Source of the DNA: Hyaloperonospora brassicae
Lineage: Eukaryota > Oomycota > Peronosporomycetes > Peronosporales > Peronosporaceae
NCBI GenBank assembly: GCA_947650285.1
Contig: CANTFL010000183.1
Coordinates: forward strand, 1 to 64,000
Direction of reading: 5' to 3'
DNA: 64,000 bases
Part shown: positions 12,170 through 24,441 of the stretch, one piece after another
How positions within the stretch are numbered: position 1 is the first letter of the stretch
Layout of the letters: each line of letters begins with the position of its first letter
Position numbers and translations under genes: made by a program
The notes under the pieces: generated by a model
Database searches by the model: none
What the model was told of the DNA's origin: nothing
The model's input: only the letters and a program-made list of their open reading frames with translations

Positions 12170-14833
12170 GTGATTTCAATTTGATGAGGAATGCGATTGA
12201 GCCCAATGTGCTACAAGAACACGGTTCACCGATTCTGCTCTGCACTGATCTTCTAGTTTTGGTTTTAGGCACTTTTAGATTTAGATAATCAACAGCACCA
12301 AGTACGAACGAGTATGTGTCTGAACAAGATCATAAACTCGAGTGATCATGGACGCATTCACAAGGCATGTGACTTACACCGACCAAAATGCGAACTAACG
12401 TTTGTTTAGTATCAACACGGAGAAAATCCTGCGTATCTAATAAAATGGAAGTCTTTACCCTCTACTAGAGTCACACCTGCAACGCATTGTTGGTGGCTGA
12501 AGCGACAATGATTTTGAGAGTGGTTTATCCCATTGTACACGTACCAAGGTAATGGATGAATCACCTACAGTATACCTCCGTTGCAAAGTGCACCTCTGAA
12601 CGCTACGAATGCTACTTCCCAACCTCTGTGTCGGGTGGTTCTCATTTCATCAACGCTGGCAGATCGTCAGTGACAAGATCCGCTGATCAGCCAGCGTGGG
12701 GCGTGCTCCGATAGGGATGACCGGGCGCAAGATAATTAGCGTGTAACCGGCTTGTGTGCATGAAAACGTTTTAGCCTGATTGCTGGCACGTGATTGTTAG
12801 GATTGTGCGCTTACAAAACAAATTTGAAAGTGAGCTTGTCGGACATTTGCTAGTCTTGACCACAACTTGGGATCCGAAACAGGAAGCTTTGTCGAAAACG
12901 GAGACAGGCTGTCTTGTTCTGAGATGAAGCCACATTTATCTTGCGTATTTGGTCTAGAGATTTGTAGAGTAGCGCGTATATCGCTCATATCCGCCGAGTT
13001 TTTTCGACCATAATGAGAAGGTCATGATCAGGAAGGTCTTTTGCGGCGATAATGCCCTTACTGTCAAGTACTGAGGATCGTACGGAAGCAACTTATAAAG
13101 GCATATGGCTCTTCGCATCAGCGCCTTGACGTAGCCTGTCATCCAGGACTAGAGGTCGACCTGAATATCCTACAATTGACCGGGACGTTCGACACATTTG
13201 CTGGGTCTCGTGACAAATGGCACATCACAGCTCTTCACACATCGGAGGCGAGTCGACCGTTGTATCCTGAGCTCAATAGACGTGCACGCATCACTAAAGC
13301 AGGACAGTATCTGCCGGTTGTTTGATTCCCTGTAGCACAGCCGTTGCAGATTTTGGCCTCACTGCCCGCCCCACACACTTGTCCGTTTTTGTAGTTCTTG
13401 CTTGTCAGCGCTTCAGGCTGTACGAGGAATATGAAGTCTTTCTCAGATAGCATTACGATGCACGATTTAGCAGAGTGCTCTACGCTACTACAGAAGCTAT
13501 TTACACAAGGGTCATTTCTGTGAGGGAATTTGCCACTGCGTACATCGACGAAGTGATGACTTTAGAGTCAACTTCTTTGCAACTTCTTTGCCAGCGTCAT
13601 TTCAACTACTCGACGTTTTGGTGACTAAATTGGGGTGCGAGGTCATGTCGCTTGTGATGCTGTATCTTGTACTTGGCCCAATTATCAAACAGTTCGCGAG
13701 GGTTTCAGTCTCAAATTGTCGTAGTCAGGAGTAAGCCTCACAAGCCTTTACCCCTCATTGCGGCACCCGTCTGCGGCAAAAAGACTCTCTTGTAGGAGCC
13801 GAAGTCGGTAGGACATGCCTAGAAACGCTACCCGTGCGACCTCAGGACGCGCGGGTGGTTGGCACGAAGAGGTTTTTTTGACTTTTGGCGCTCCGCGCCA
13901 CGCGTCACTGCTCCGGCACACGCGCAAGTCAGTCCAAGGTATCGCGCGAGCGGTCAAAAATATGGGGTTTATACCACGGCATGTGCCATCGCTATGGTGT
14001 ATGTGCGCTTCCGATAAAATGGTCGCCGGGGCCGCCGAAACGGACACAACAAGGTGCTTGTCTGGTACTAGGCTACAGCAGCAGAACCAGGCAATTCCGA
14101 AAGCTTCACCGAGGTGGCTAGCCCCGTTGAACGACCGGAGACTCATTGCGCACGGGTGTTGTCGTCCAGGCTTCGAATGCATCAGGCATCTTTCAACGTA
14201 CGGTGGCTAAAAAGACAGGTCTGCCTCTTGCTCTACGAACATTTGCAATTGTTTGATCTTCGACATCACACTGTACTCGCATGTTGTATTCATGTCCAGC
14301 ACGCGTATCCCTTGTAGTCGGTCACGTCGACTTTCTGTCAATTTGGTGAAATAGTGCTTGTTATCGCGAATCGCTACCGTATTTCTACTCACGAAGTAGA
14401 TGCAGCAGGTGACACCATGCGTCTCGATCATTGGTAACATTTAGTTGCATTCCTACAACCTTAAAAAATGTCCATCAAACATTGCAGAGGTGAACAAAGT
14501 CTCTATCCTCATGCAGACTTGCACCACTTAAATGAGACTTTTTCGATACACATTATTGTTGTAGCATGCACTAGCGCTTCTTATATCGACACAAACAAAG
14601 CGTTTACTTCCATGCAGCTTGTTTGTCGCGATCGAAGAATGAACACAATACCGAATCTTGCAGTGTGTTGCACTGCATATCGATTTTTTGCGCTAGAAGT
14701 CTTACGATGCCTAATTTGTCTGGCAGGCGAAGTCAAGTCTAAAAACATGGTGTCTACACTCCAAAAATGTGGGTATGTCCGACATATACTTACTTTTATG
14801 TGTACACTGCAAAATTGACGAGACGCGAAGCAC
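12170..14833. other. Gene-poor stretch with a GC-richer island at about 13.75-14.2 kb
   Basis: Mostly low-GC sequence without motifs. At 13,748-14,210 the composition becomes GC-richer, and long frames are open on both strands (144 codons minus, 131 plus). Neither translation shows a recognisable domain, so neither is called. A 116-codon frame at 14,468-14,818 lies tail-to-tail with the effector and is also motif-free. Confidence 0.4.
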
Positions 14834-17800
14834 TTACACGAGTCTCGAAGTCGTCAGGTGAATCACATCTGCTGCTTCTTCATCGTAATACTCCGTGTAC
14901 ATGTCAACAAGCGTGGCCCAGTTTACCGCATCTCTCTCTTTGACTCTTTTGATGAATTCACTGTCAGGCTTTACGCTTTCACTACACCATCGGTCGAACA
15001 AAGACGTCAGGTATTCATAGGCAAAATCCTGTATGTCAGTATCTTTTTGATATGCTTCGACAAGCGTGAGCGCGAGATTGATATCGTCATCGTAGCATTT
15101 CTCCAGCGCCTCAAAGATCGACGGCCACGACCAACTGTGTTTCGACTCCATGTACTTTATCAGCAACTTGAATTTCAGATCTCTCGAAGCCTTGTGTACG
15201 TGACTCTTCATATCAAGTAGCGCAAACACCTCCTCGATTGACTTGTTCGCGCTATACCAACTGCTCAAGAGCTCTTTCTCCAGTTCCTTCACGTGCTGAT
15301 TTGATGGGCCGGCCGTCCTTGCCCTTACTAGTTCCCCCACCACCGCATTCACACCGAAGCGCGAGATGAAGGTTTCTAATAGCGAAAACTTGCGCATCGG
15401 GTACGCTTTGTTAAAGGTGTCAGCGTAATGTCTGACTATCGGAAGCACTGGGCTTGTCAGCTGATCTACCGTTTCAGCCGCTCCCAGCCGAACAAGGACA
15501 TCTCCCGGCGACAAATTCTTAGCCCCCCATCCCGCAAGTACCCTGTTCGACATTTTGACAGCTCCTTCACTATTGCTATCTTGTCTCGTTGCTTGAGACA
15601 AGATTACACTTGACTCTTTTCCACCACCGAAGCCTGACATAATGACCCTGAGCAAATCGACATGGGAAAAATTCTCTGTGTTGTAAAGCTCGATGTAGTT
15701 TTCCAAAACGGGGACTAGTTGATCAAAAAGTATTCTGGGTGTAACCCATACACCCTGCCTCAGTATCTTTAGCACGTCATCAGCTGTTTTACCTTCAGCT
15801 AGCCATATCTTCAATTGTTGTGGTTCCAGGACCTTCTCGTACGCATCCGGCAAGCGACCCGCCCTTGCCTTCGCCACTGCGTCCGCCACACATGCATGTC
15901 CGAAATACGTCGTAAATATCTTCAAGACCGACAGCTCACGCGTTGGATCTTCTTTCTGGTGCATATCCATAAATTTCACAAATATCTCTAGCTTTGGACC
16001 TGTCATTTCATCAACCCGTCTTGTCATACCAAGCCGATGCATGACAGCCTCTGGCGTCAGCTTTTCATTTCGCCATTTTTCAAGCAGCAGGTTCTCCAGC
16101 TCCAACGCTTTTTTACTTCGGTATTCATAACCTGTAGCCCATCCTAAGATCCGTGCAAGATTTTCTTCACTACCACAAATAGACGTCATGGTCGTCAGCA
16201 AATCGACATCGGTCAACTTACTTTTGTTGTAGATCTTCATAATTTCTTTCAACACCTCCACTTGTTGATCAAAAAATGCCATCGACTCCATTTTACCTAT
16301 CCCCAGCGACTTATACACACGATCAATGGGTTCGCCAGCGGCTAGCCGCCTCTTCCAAACCTGATTTATCAAGACCTTTATGTCTTCTTTCAAAACGTCG
16401 ATCTTGCTTGCCAATACCAGTGCCCCCATCATATCTTCGTCCCCAAGGCGCTCCGTGAACATTTCAGGAAGCGTACGCATAAGCTTCCATCTCTTTCTGT
16501 AGCTCGTAGCAATGTACTTCATGAACATCACTAGCTTTGGGATTGCCGATCCTTTCACGTCATCCGTCATTCTAAGCCTGCGTACGATATCATTCGGCCT
16601 CAACTTCTCATTTTTCCAATTTGAAAGCAGCTGTCTCTCCAGCTTCAAAGTTTGTTTGCTCGGGCCTTCGTAGGCCATGGCCCATACTAAAACCTGTGCT
16701 AGTACATGCTCACCACCGTAGCACGAAATCATGGCTGGGAACAACTCCAATTGGGTGGACATCCCTTCGTTGTAAAGCTTGAGAAAACTTTCGAACATCT
16801 CCACTCGCTGATCAAAATATCTTGGAGGCTTTGTTCCGAGAAATTTCAGTGTCGATGTCACAAATTTTATCGAATGCCTACGAGCTATCCAGTTCTGTAT
16901 CAATTGCGCTTCGAACATCTTTATGTCCGCTGTCGAATCATAGAACGGTTTATCCTTTACCAGTGCTTCTACCACATCGTTATATCCAAAGAGCTGCGTG
17001 AACGTATCAGGCAGCGAAAACCCGTAGCCCACATTCTCTTTGTTATACGTGGCACTGTACTTCAGGAGCGTTCCTAGTTTTCGGCTTGTCAATTCTTCCA
17101 CACTTTTGTCCATCTTTAGCCGATAGATGACATTTTCTGGCGTCAAATTCTCGACTTTCCATTTCTTATGTAGCAGTGACTCCAGGTCCAAAACTTTCGC
17201 ACTGGCAAGAGGATTTATCCGTAAGATTCCTAGCGTTGATGCCAAGTTGTCCTCACCACCACAGCCTGAGGTCATAACTTCAAGCAGCAAGACATGTGCA
17301 TTCTCCTTTTTGTTGTAAAGCTCAATGAAGTCTTCCAACACCACCACCTGCTGACCAAAGTGTGCGTCCGTCCTGGCTGCGTCTATATTCATCATACCGA
17401 AAACGTCCTCAGGTAATTTTCCATCAGCTAGCCAGATCTCCACAAGTCGTATTTCCAATTTATCCACGTGTGACTTCAAGAAAGCATCGTCCCTTGCCCT
17501 CACCAATGCCACTGCGACAGCTTCATCTCCAAAGCGATTCGTAGACATCTGAAGCAGCGTAATTTCATCCGCCGGATCCTTTGCGTCACCAGAGATACTC
17601 GCAATGTGCTTCAGGAACGTCGCTAGCTTTGGGCTTAGTAGATCGTCAATTGTTTCGGTCAGTTTAAGCCGATCCACGATGTCTAGCGCGGACAGCTTTT
17701 CATTTTTCCATTTCGAAAGCAGCATCTCCTCTAGCGCCACAGTTTTTGCATTTACGGTCGCGTCGCCGTTTGCGTCTTTCGCCAACACCGACGCCAACTC

Positions 17801-18466
17801 ACCTTCGCCGCCAAGTTTCAACGTCAAGAAGTCGAGTATATCGATGTGGCCGGGATTTTTCTTGTTGTGAGCAGTGAGAAATTGATCGAAAGCCTCCAGC
17901 TTTGCGCCCACATGACCTTCATGCAGCCTGAGCGAAGTCAGAAAATCGCCAGGCGATACAACGTCCTTTAGCCAGCCGTCCAACTGCTGCTCCGACAATG
18001 TCGTGGTGGTCGTCTTTGTCTCTACATCACCAAACTTCTTCAATCCGGCGAGCGCTATTTCCACGACGCCGTCCTCGTCCGCTTTTGTGGGTGCCGCAAT
18101 CGAAGTTTTTTGCGTATTGGAGCTTTTCAGAATTTCCAAGGCCTTTTTATTGACCTGAACCTCGCGGAACGCCTTCATTTCATTCGTCTCGAGTGAAAGT
18201 AATATGTTGGAAAGCTTGGCAAGCTTGGCAAGCTTAGACACGGCCTTTTGAGCCAAATTCGGCCACTCGACCGTCCTCTCGTCGCCGCTATCTTCTGGCT
18301 CATCACTTCCCGCGCGCATGGTAATTGATACTTCCTCCGGGTCCTCGACGAACGGACTAGTCTCGGCTAAGGAGCTGTTTCTCGCCACTTTTTGGACGGA
18401 CGAGCCGCCAACTCGTTTCAAAGGCGCAGTGGCCGCCAACAACGCCAGAAGAGAGAGAACCTTCAT
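14834..18466 (-). CDS. Giant secreted tandem-LWY (RxLR-like) effector
   Basis: A single uninterrupted 1,210-residue frame. Residues 1 to about 20 form a signal peptide (MKVLSLLALLAA core). It is followed by R-N-S-S-L at 29-33 (degenerate RxLR) and D-S-G-D-E-R at 59-64 (dEER-like), the usual leader order. From about residue 160 the protein is all helical repeats. About twelve units begin with a conserved Trp helix: WLKDVVSPGDFLTSL, WKNEKLSALDIVDRL, WLADGKLPEDVFGMM and so on. Most contain a downstream Y-N or F-x-x-Y motif, the WY/LWY fold of oomycete effectors. The units alternate between a WKNEKL...RL type and a more variable type, implying a two-module (about 190-residue) duplication unit. 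Family knowledge: such proteins are delivered into plant cells, and some tandem-LWY members recruit host phosphatase. The host target here is unknown. The surroundings are repeat-rich and gene-sparse, as expected. Confidence 0.9.
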   Translation of the reverse strand: MKVLSLLALLAATAPLKRVGGSSVQKVARNSSLAETSPFVEDPEEVSITMRAGSDEPEDSGDERTVEWPNLAQKAVSKLAKLAKLSNILLSLETNEMKAFREVQVNKKALEILKSSNTQKTSIAAPTKADEDGVVEIALAGLKKFGDVETKTTTTTLSEQQLDGWLKDVVSPGDFLTSLRLHEGHVGAKLEAFDQFLTAHNKKNPGHIDILDFLTLKLGGEGELASVLAKDANGDATVNAKTVALEEMLLSKWKNEKLSALDIVDRLKLTETIDDLLSPKLATFLKHIASISGDAKDPADEITLLQMSTNRFGDEAVAVALVRARDDAFLKSHVDKLEIRLVEIWLADGKLPEDVFGMMNIDAARTDAHFGQQVVVLEDFIELYNKKENAHVLLLEVMTSGCGGEDNLASTLGILRINPLASAKVLDLESLLHKKWKVENLTPENVIYRLKMDKSVEELTSRKLGTLLKYSATYNKENVGYGFSLPDTFTQLFGYNDVVEALVKDKPFYDSTADIKMFEAQLIQNWIARRHSIKFVTSTLKFLGTKPPRYFDQRVEMFESFLKLYNEGMSTQLELFPAMISCYGGEHVLAQVLVWAMAYEGPSKQTLKLERQLLSNWKNEKLRPNDIVRRLRMTDDVKGSAIPKLVMFMKYIATSYRKRWKLMRTLPEMFTERLGDEDMMGALVLASKIDVLKEDIKVLINQVWKRRLAAGEPIDRVYKSLGIGKMESMAFFDQQVEVLKEIMKIYNKSKLTDVDLLTTMTSICGSEENLARILGWATGYEYRSKKALELENLLLEKWRNEKLTPEAVMHRLGMTRRVDEMTGPKLEIFVKFMDMHQKEDPTRELSVLKIFTTYFGHACVADAVAKARAGRLPDAYEKVLEPQQLKIWLAEGKTADDVLKILRQGVWVTPRILFDQLVPVLENYIELYNTENFSHVDLLRVIMSGFGGGKESSVILSQATRQDSNSEGAVKMSNRVLAGWGAKNLSPGDVLVRLGAAETVDQLTSPVLPIVRHYADTFNKAYPMRKFSLLETFISRFGVNAVVGELVRARTAGPSNQHVKELEKELLSSWYSANKSIEEVFALLDMKSHVHKASRDLKFKLLIKYMESKHSWSWPSIFEALEKCYDDDINLALTLVEAYQKDTDIQDFAYEYLTSLFDRWCSESVKPDSEFIKRVKERDAVNWATLVDMYTEYYDEEAADVIHLTTSRLV

Positions 18467-18540
18467 GAGTCACGTTCGCATGCTTGAGGTCTATCGAGCT
18501 GTGCACAAAGTGTAGCGGGTCGATCCTGTTATATGATATT

Positions 18541-18700
18541 ACCATTTGTGACAATCTGGTTCTTGAAAACATAAGGTTTAGCATTCTCGTAAAAAAATCA
18601 CTGAGCTCAGTGATAATATTGTCATTTATGACAGTACGAGAATAGAGAACATTAAGTTTAGCATTATCGTCACAAAATTACTGAGCTTTGTGACATTGTT
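18541..18700. promoter_or_regulatory. 80-bp tandem repeat with palindromes upstream of the effector
   Basis: Two adjacent imperfect 80-bp units (18,541-18,620 and 18,621-18,700) share blocks such as tttagcattctcgt/tttagcattatcgt and accatttgtgac/gtcatttatgac. Unit 1 contains a perfect 18-bp palindrome (ATCACTGAG/CTCAGTGAT, 18,597-18,614). Unit 2 holds GTCACAAA...TTTGTGAC (18,669-18,694) at the equivalent place. The array lies about 75-235 bp upstream of the effector ATG. A role as promoter or operator-like element is inference. Confidence 0.45.
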
Positions 18701-20942
18701 GCGATGACCCAAGGGTCTACTCATTGGTTAATATAATTATTATATTGATCTACTTATCGCTGCTAGACGCGCGCAATGGATGGTGAGCGAGAAACCTACA
18801 CAGGATATTGTAGTTGTACCTATAGTTGAAGTAAGACACAGGATTTTGATTGAAAGAACATTTACTATACTGAATGAAGTTCTACTTTCACCATTTGCTA
18901 TGCTTCTTTCTCGCCTCCCCCAACAATCACGTGTATGTGTATCCGAGAGCACGCACGCTGTAATGATAATGTTGTTAAATGTGAAGCGTGTTGATGAACG
19001 ATTGCGACCATCAATACCTGTTACAGATAGATCTAGCTATCCGGTGGAGCTAATGACGAGTATCGTGCAGTGTTACAGGACAGACCTCTCCTCGTATAGC
19101 TCCCAGTTGATAGTTTGCTGGTGCTCGGGGTCGCACGGGGTTGACGAGCGGCAAGTCGGAAGGCTGGTGTCCACGTTGAGCGACGTCTCGAGCCAATGGG
19201 ATGAATGGAGATTGACAAATTGTCGGAGTCTCTGGGCGAAACTAAGCTCAAATGGTAGGTGAACCTGAAGCACTTAGATGGCACGAATCGCCACGGTCGT
19301 GGCATATCTGGCCATTTTGTTAAACTCGCAGATCAATGAGTTCAGATGGCAAGTAAAATATCATCCACTAGAGCCCGCGATATACATATAGTGCATCCAG
19401 GTGCAGTTTGAGAGATGATCGGTGTCGCCAAAGCTATGATACAATCGTAGGGCTGTCCCCAATGACATGCAACAGCGTAAAGCAGCTGGTATTTTTCTGG
19501 CGCAAACCGAAATTACACTACAGTACGGAGACGTTTATACGCCATTGAAGAGATCCAGGTGCTTTACTAGCAATCCAGACGATACCGGAAGTATGTAACT
19601 GGTCCTGAAGGCGGACGACGACGGACCCGATCAAACCAGATCCGGGGTTACCGCGCGATATTCCTGAAAAGAAAATGATCAATTGGTCCGTGTGCGACTG
19701 TCCCAAACTCGGGAGTTGCAAGGGTGGCAGAACCGAATTAAACATTAACTCATCCGCCCAAGCTTATCTAACACGTGGCCAGCACGAAATTCTCAGCAGG
19801 GTCACCGGTCTAGTGAGTGGACCCACGGAACCGAGCAACTGCACGACGAAAACCGTCTTGGGACGATGCGCGGTGGCTAGCATCGAATAAATTTGGATCA
19901 TATATTCGACATAGACGCTTCGACCAAATTCCGATAAGTAAAATCGAGACAAAACGCCATGATGCGTCCGTGTCCCTCAAACACGATTTTACGAGCTACA
20001 AATGTCCTCACGCACGGATGATGAGCAGGTTGCACTAAATCCAAGGCACGCGCGAGAGGTCCGAGAAGCTCCAGTAAAAAGATTGTGCACGACAGGGTGA
20101 TAACGGTGAGACTGCCTAACCTGCTCCAAACGGCAGCAATACTTTGCAACGTCACCGGGATAATGGGTAAGTTATAAAAAAATATAGCTCTTGGTGTCAT
20201 AGATAGTCGGTAAGCAATCGGTTTTGTAGCCGGGCAGAAGAGATTGTTCGCCAACCGGTTCCAGCGAGAGGAAATATTGAAATTCAGCCGGTACAGTTCC
20301 TCGTAAACATTAGGGGACAATGTCTTGATGCGCAAGAGATCACGCCAATCCACTCATTCAATACTGCAAGCAATTAGCGAGTGCCTAAGAAGTATAATAC
20401 GGTTCCCGTATTGCACAATACCTGCGAGTTTCCGCTGCCTAGGCGCAAGCTTAAGTAAGACATGAGCTCGCGGGAACCATCGGCTCGTGCCGACTCATAT
20501 CTAGGCGATACGTGTTAGGTTCAGATGCGCCTTAAACTGTATTTGTATTTTATGACCACACGTTGTAGCTTGATCGCATTAAGCCATAGTTTAAACCGGG
20601 GAACCGCTACACTTAAGCCGTTTCACGCGCTGTAACGTTAATTACAAACGAATTTGAACTCTATACTCTTTATTAAACGTTCCTTATTTTCATAAGAGAT
20701 TATAGATTCCGGGGGAGGCTATCTAGATGGTATAGTAGGAAAGTTATCTACCAAAGCGTAAGAGAAGCGCAAAAATGTCAGGTATTGGAAGGGTAGAGTG
20801 GCTTAGCGGGATCAAACGGTGTGGTACAATGAAATTGTCCTGACCTTGTATATGTTCACTATAATGCATCATTAGGCGTCGCTTTGACACTTTTAAAACT
20901 AACCCCGTGAAGTCGGTAAGTCAGACCTTCCTTGAAAGAATC
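18701..20942. other. Gene-poor stretch upstream of the effector
   Basis: Two longer frames exist: 18,780-19,262 plus (160 codons) and 19,898-20,353 minus (151 codons, with a hydrophobic central part). Neither has recognisable motifs. They may be chance frames or gene relics. The rest shows nothing. Confidence 0.35.
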
Positions 20943-23769
20943 TGTGGTGGAGTGGTGATCACAAATTCCTTGTGAATTCTACTCTCCACTGGCGCCCGGA
21001 CGATCGACTAAATGAGAGGGTACCCAGATTCCGTGATTTGTGTCTTCTTGCTCACCTTCTGTACCCGTCGGTGGGGCGGGTTGCGCTCTTCTTGATGAAC
21101 TTGAGCTGAAGCTGAACTTGACCGTTTTAGGGATAGGTGTTGATCGGGTGGATATTCTTCACCCGATCAAACGTAGGGGCGGATCGCGTGGAAATTCTTC
21201 ACCCGATCGCTTGTAACTTGGGCGCTCTCCCAGAGTCGCCTTTGCCAAGAATGATTATTGATCCGCGAGCTTTCTGACTACTTGAGCCGTCTCGCGATCT
21301 TGAATCTGAACCGTTAGGTTCCCTGCGTCCGATCGCAGTTGGGGGGGTGAGAAATGATGTTCCGCCTGGCCAAAAAATCCAAGGGCGAAGCTTGCAGAGA
21401 CGTGGGCGACTCTCTATTCAACGGGAGGCCAAAGTTCCTGCCCGGGAGAAGTCGACGCGTGTATTTCGTTGCAAATTCAATTCTGTTTATTGTCAACCAA
21501 CAAAATCCAAAACCTATCACTATGCCTATTTTTTCGTTAGGTCAACTGTTGTGTACCGCCTGTCTATGTTATTCACTTCTTGCCTCATGTAGTCCACATC
21601 AGACACTCCGTTTTGGTACGCTCCATAGTGTATAGCGGTACAGTGGATCGCGGTATGTGATCCACACTCATTATGTGATCCACCTCAATCCGCTTCATAG
21701 TGGATCGCTACATAGTGGATCGCGATGCCGCGGATCGCAGTGCAATGGATCGCGAGATAATGGATCGCATATGTGATCCACACCGATCAGCAGTACACAC
21801 CCAGAATAGATCGTGATCGATCGGTTGCATCTTCGATCGGGCATCCAAGGTCGTATTGCCGTCACGTCCGACACTTCGCATACTTGATTGTCTGGACGAT
21901 CTACTCTTCCAGCTTGCTTCCATATTTAACGATATCCCATTGTCATTAGCGATCCAGTACTCCAGTTTAGGTTCATGTAAAAAAAGTCGATCTCACTTAA
22001 TCGCAGATGTGAGGGTCGATCTTCCACTGGTCCAGACTTGCCGACTCACGGAGGGGGTACTCCGATCTGTGCCTTGTTGTATAGCCCTGTGCTCACCTTG
22101 TGTACCCGTCGGCTGGGCTGGCTTGAGCTCTTCGTAATGGCCTTGGGAGATGTCGATCTCGCTGAGAGGTTGGATTGAGCGTTCGCTTTCGGTGCGGAAA
22201 TCTTCACACCACGAACTGGGGCTCTGCGATCTGGTCTTGAGTCGCGACGATCACTATGTGGAGAGGTCGCGATCTTGATCTTGAATCACACCGATCTCGA
22301 TTTGTCTTCGGGATCGGTGTCTTTGCTGTGCGGAAATCTTCACTCAGCAAATAATAGTCTTGCGTCGAGCTTGCCTTGGAAGTGGTCCAATCTGGTCTTG
22401 GGATCGGACGATCTTGTCGAAAGTGCGCAGTGTAACAGATGAATCTTGCGCTTCGCCAAAATGAAACGAGCCGATCTGCCTTGTAGATCTCTTCGACCTT
22501 GCTCGGTCGTGTCTTGGACTCCTTGTCCAGATCTTTTAACCACTTGAGACGCTTTGCGATCTTGTGTCCAATCCTTTTCCGTTGTTGCTGCTGCCCTAGA
22601 AGTTGAGTTGAGTGGAGTACTTGATCGATCCGGACCAGATTGTGCGGGATCTCTCTTCTCGATCTTGGCCAAAAATCCAAGATCTGTCTTCTGTGTTCTT
22701 CCAACACGCGTGCCTTACAACGCCGGGGAAGCCAAATCAATCTTGCCCGGAAAAGAGAGGGGGAACGCGCGTCGTGTGCAGAAGAAGTAGAGTTCAAGTC
22801 TGTTTATTAACCAACCAAATTACTAGTTATCCTATTCTTACGCCTATTCCAAACTGTAGGTCACTCTCAAAATCGGTATAACCTTTAAACTTGACCGCCC
22901 CCTTGAACACGTATCGAAAATTTATCACCTGAACTCCAAAGATAGCGCCAATATCCTCTATATCGTACCTAAACGCCAAAAGGGCACCCAAATCCCAAAT
23001 ACGGTACCAAATTTCCATTTTTGGCACCGGGGAGCAATAAATAGTACCCAAATACCAAATATGTCTAAATCCATTTTGCGACGTCAATTCAACCGGCTTC
23101 TACTGGCTCTATCAGCCTGAGCTTTTGGGACATCACTCATAGACCTTCAACAAGCATATTCATTATGACCCAATAGTTCCATCAACGATATGTCCATAAT
23201 AAACCGAGAACATGGCCGATCTGGTGCCCAATCGAGATCGTTGAGGATCGACTCGGTACAATTCAGCAGTAGATGTTCTTCCGTTCATTGTACGTGCTCC
23301 AATACCACCCTTCAGAGTTTATATGGTCCCCGAGACTCTCCACATGTCTTAGAATAACTACCTGGACTCCCGTGAATATTCACACTTCCAGATTGAGCTA
23401 TAAGTAACCCAAATTCAGTACTCCCATTGTGAGACCGGTAAAGAATGTCACCGATCTGTAGGATGTTACACCTCCGTCGCAGGTTCATATCGCACTACCT
23501 GGTCCCAAAAGTACCTTTGGAAATCATATATATCTGCATCTCGTCCCGGATATTGGTCCATTGAAATCTACTCTTTCTGCTCCTCGTCCCAAATCGTTCC
23601 ATGTTCATCATCCTGGCGACGGTTGGATCGAATCGTTGATCTCTGTGGGGTTCACCTTCAATCTCCCATTGGATCGCTAGATCACCTGGTGTCGTATACG
23701 TCAGTAAATGACGTCTGAACTGGGTGGTCACTGATCCACATCCCAAAATTGATTAGCGACTTTACCACA
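20943..23769 (+). repeat. Composite of two GATC-rich family LTRs
   Basis: Starts TGTGGTGGAGTGGTGATC and ends GCGACTTTACCACA, the termini of the family complete at 30,231-31,400. At 2.8 kb it is more than twice the single length. The family block ending in 'cttgtgtacccgtcgg' occurs twice (about 21,050 and 22,095), as does the 'tctgtttatt...accaacaaa' block (21,480 and 22,800). The second copy lacks the first bases of the LTR. Flanks aatc and ttca do not match. The likely origin is recombination or nesting of two solo LTRs. Confidence 0.55.
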
Positions 23770-24441
23770 TTCACCCCTTGAATGATCCTGTTTTTGTACC
23801 TTGGTGATCCAAACCTTCGATCGCGGTTCGCGATCGGTCAATCGTCGATCCTTGACTATACTCCTTCTTGACCGTTAGGTAGATTAATCTGCATAATTCC
23901 CACAGTCATTTTCTGTCACTCAGTCGTGTGACACCATCATTCGTGCCAACGGGCCTATCTCCGAGAGCACTCCACTAATCAAATCGATCTCGCACTTAAT
24001 GCAGTAGGCGCAATCCACACTTTCTATCATTACTCTTCTGAACTTCTCCACAATCCCGCGAAATGTTCAGTAGCGAAGCATACTGCAACACAGCATATCG
24101 ACCAATCTGAAGAAGCCATCTTTTGTGTGGGTGAGGTAAGTTTCATCTCAGCGTAGGAAAGTCGACGACAACACTGTCAGCGGTACCAAAAATGTGCTCG
24201 ACTGTCCGCTGAATACGTTATGCTTTCAGTCTAAGACTGGATGCAGACCCTCCTCTGGCGTGTCGAGACTCCGCGATACCGACGACATCAGCACTATTGT
24301 CCCAAAGATACTGGCAAATAAGAATGGGAGCATCAGTGTCACAATTTATACTGTTGTAATCAGGCCCTTGCAGCCACTAGTTCACGGAATGTCACCAAGC
24401 AGACTGTCCACGGGGGCCTAATAAGGTGGCCCAAACTTCAA
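23770..24441. other. Short intergenic stretch, nothing identified
   Basis: AT-rich, with small motif-free frames only. Confidence 0.35.

Noticed and set aside
22204..22797. 197-codon minus frame with basic, helical-looking sequence
   Set aside because: It lies wholly inside the LTR composite, and the equivalent part of the complete LTR copy at 30.2-31.4 kb has no such frame; treated as chance.
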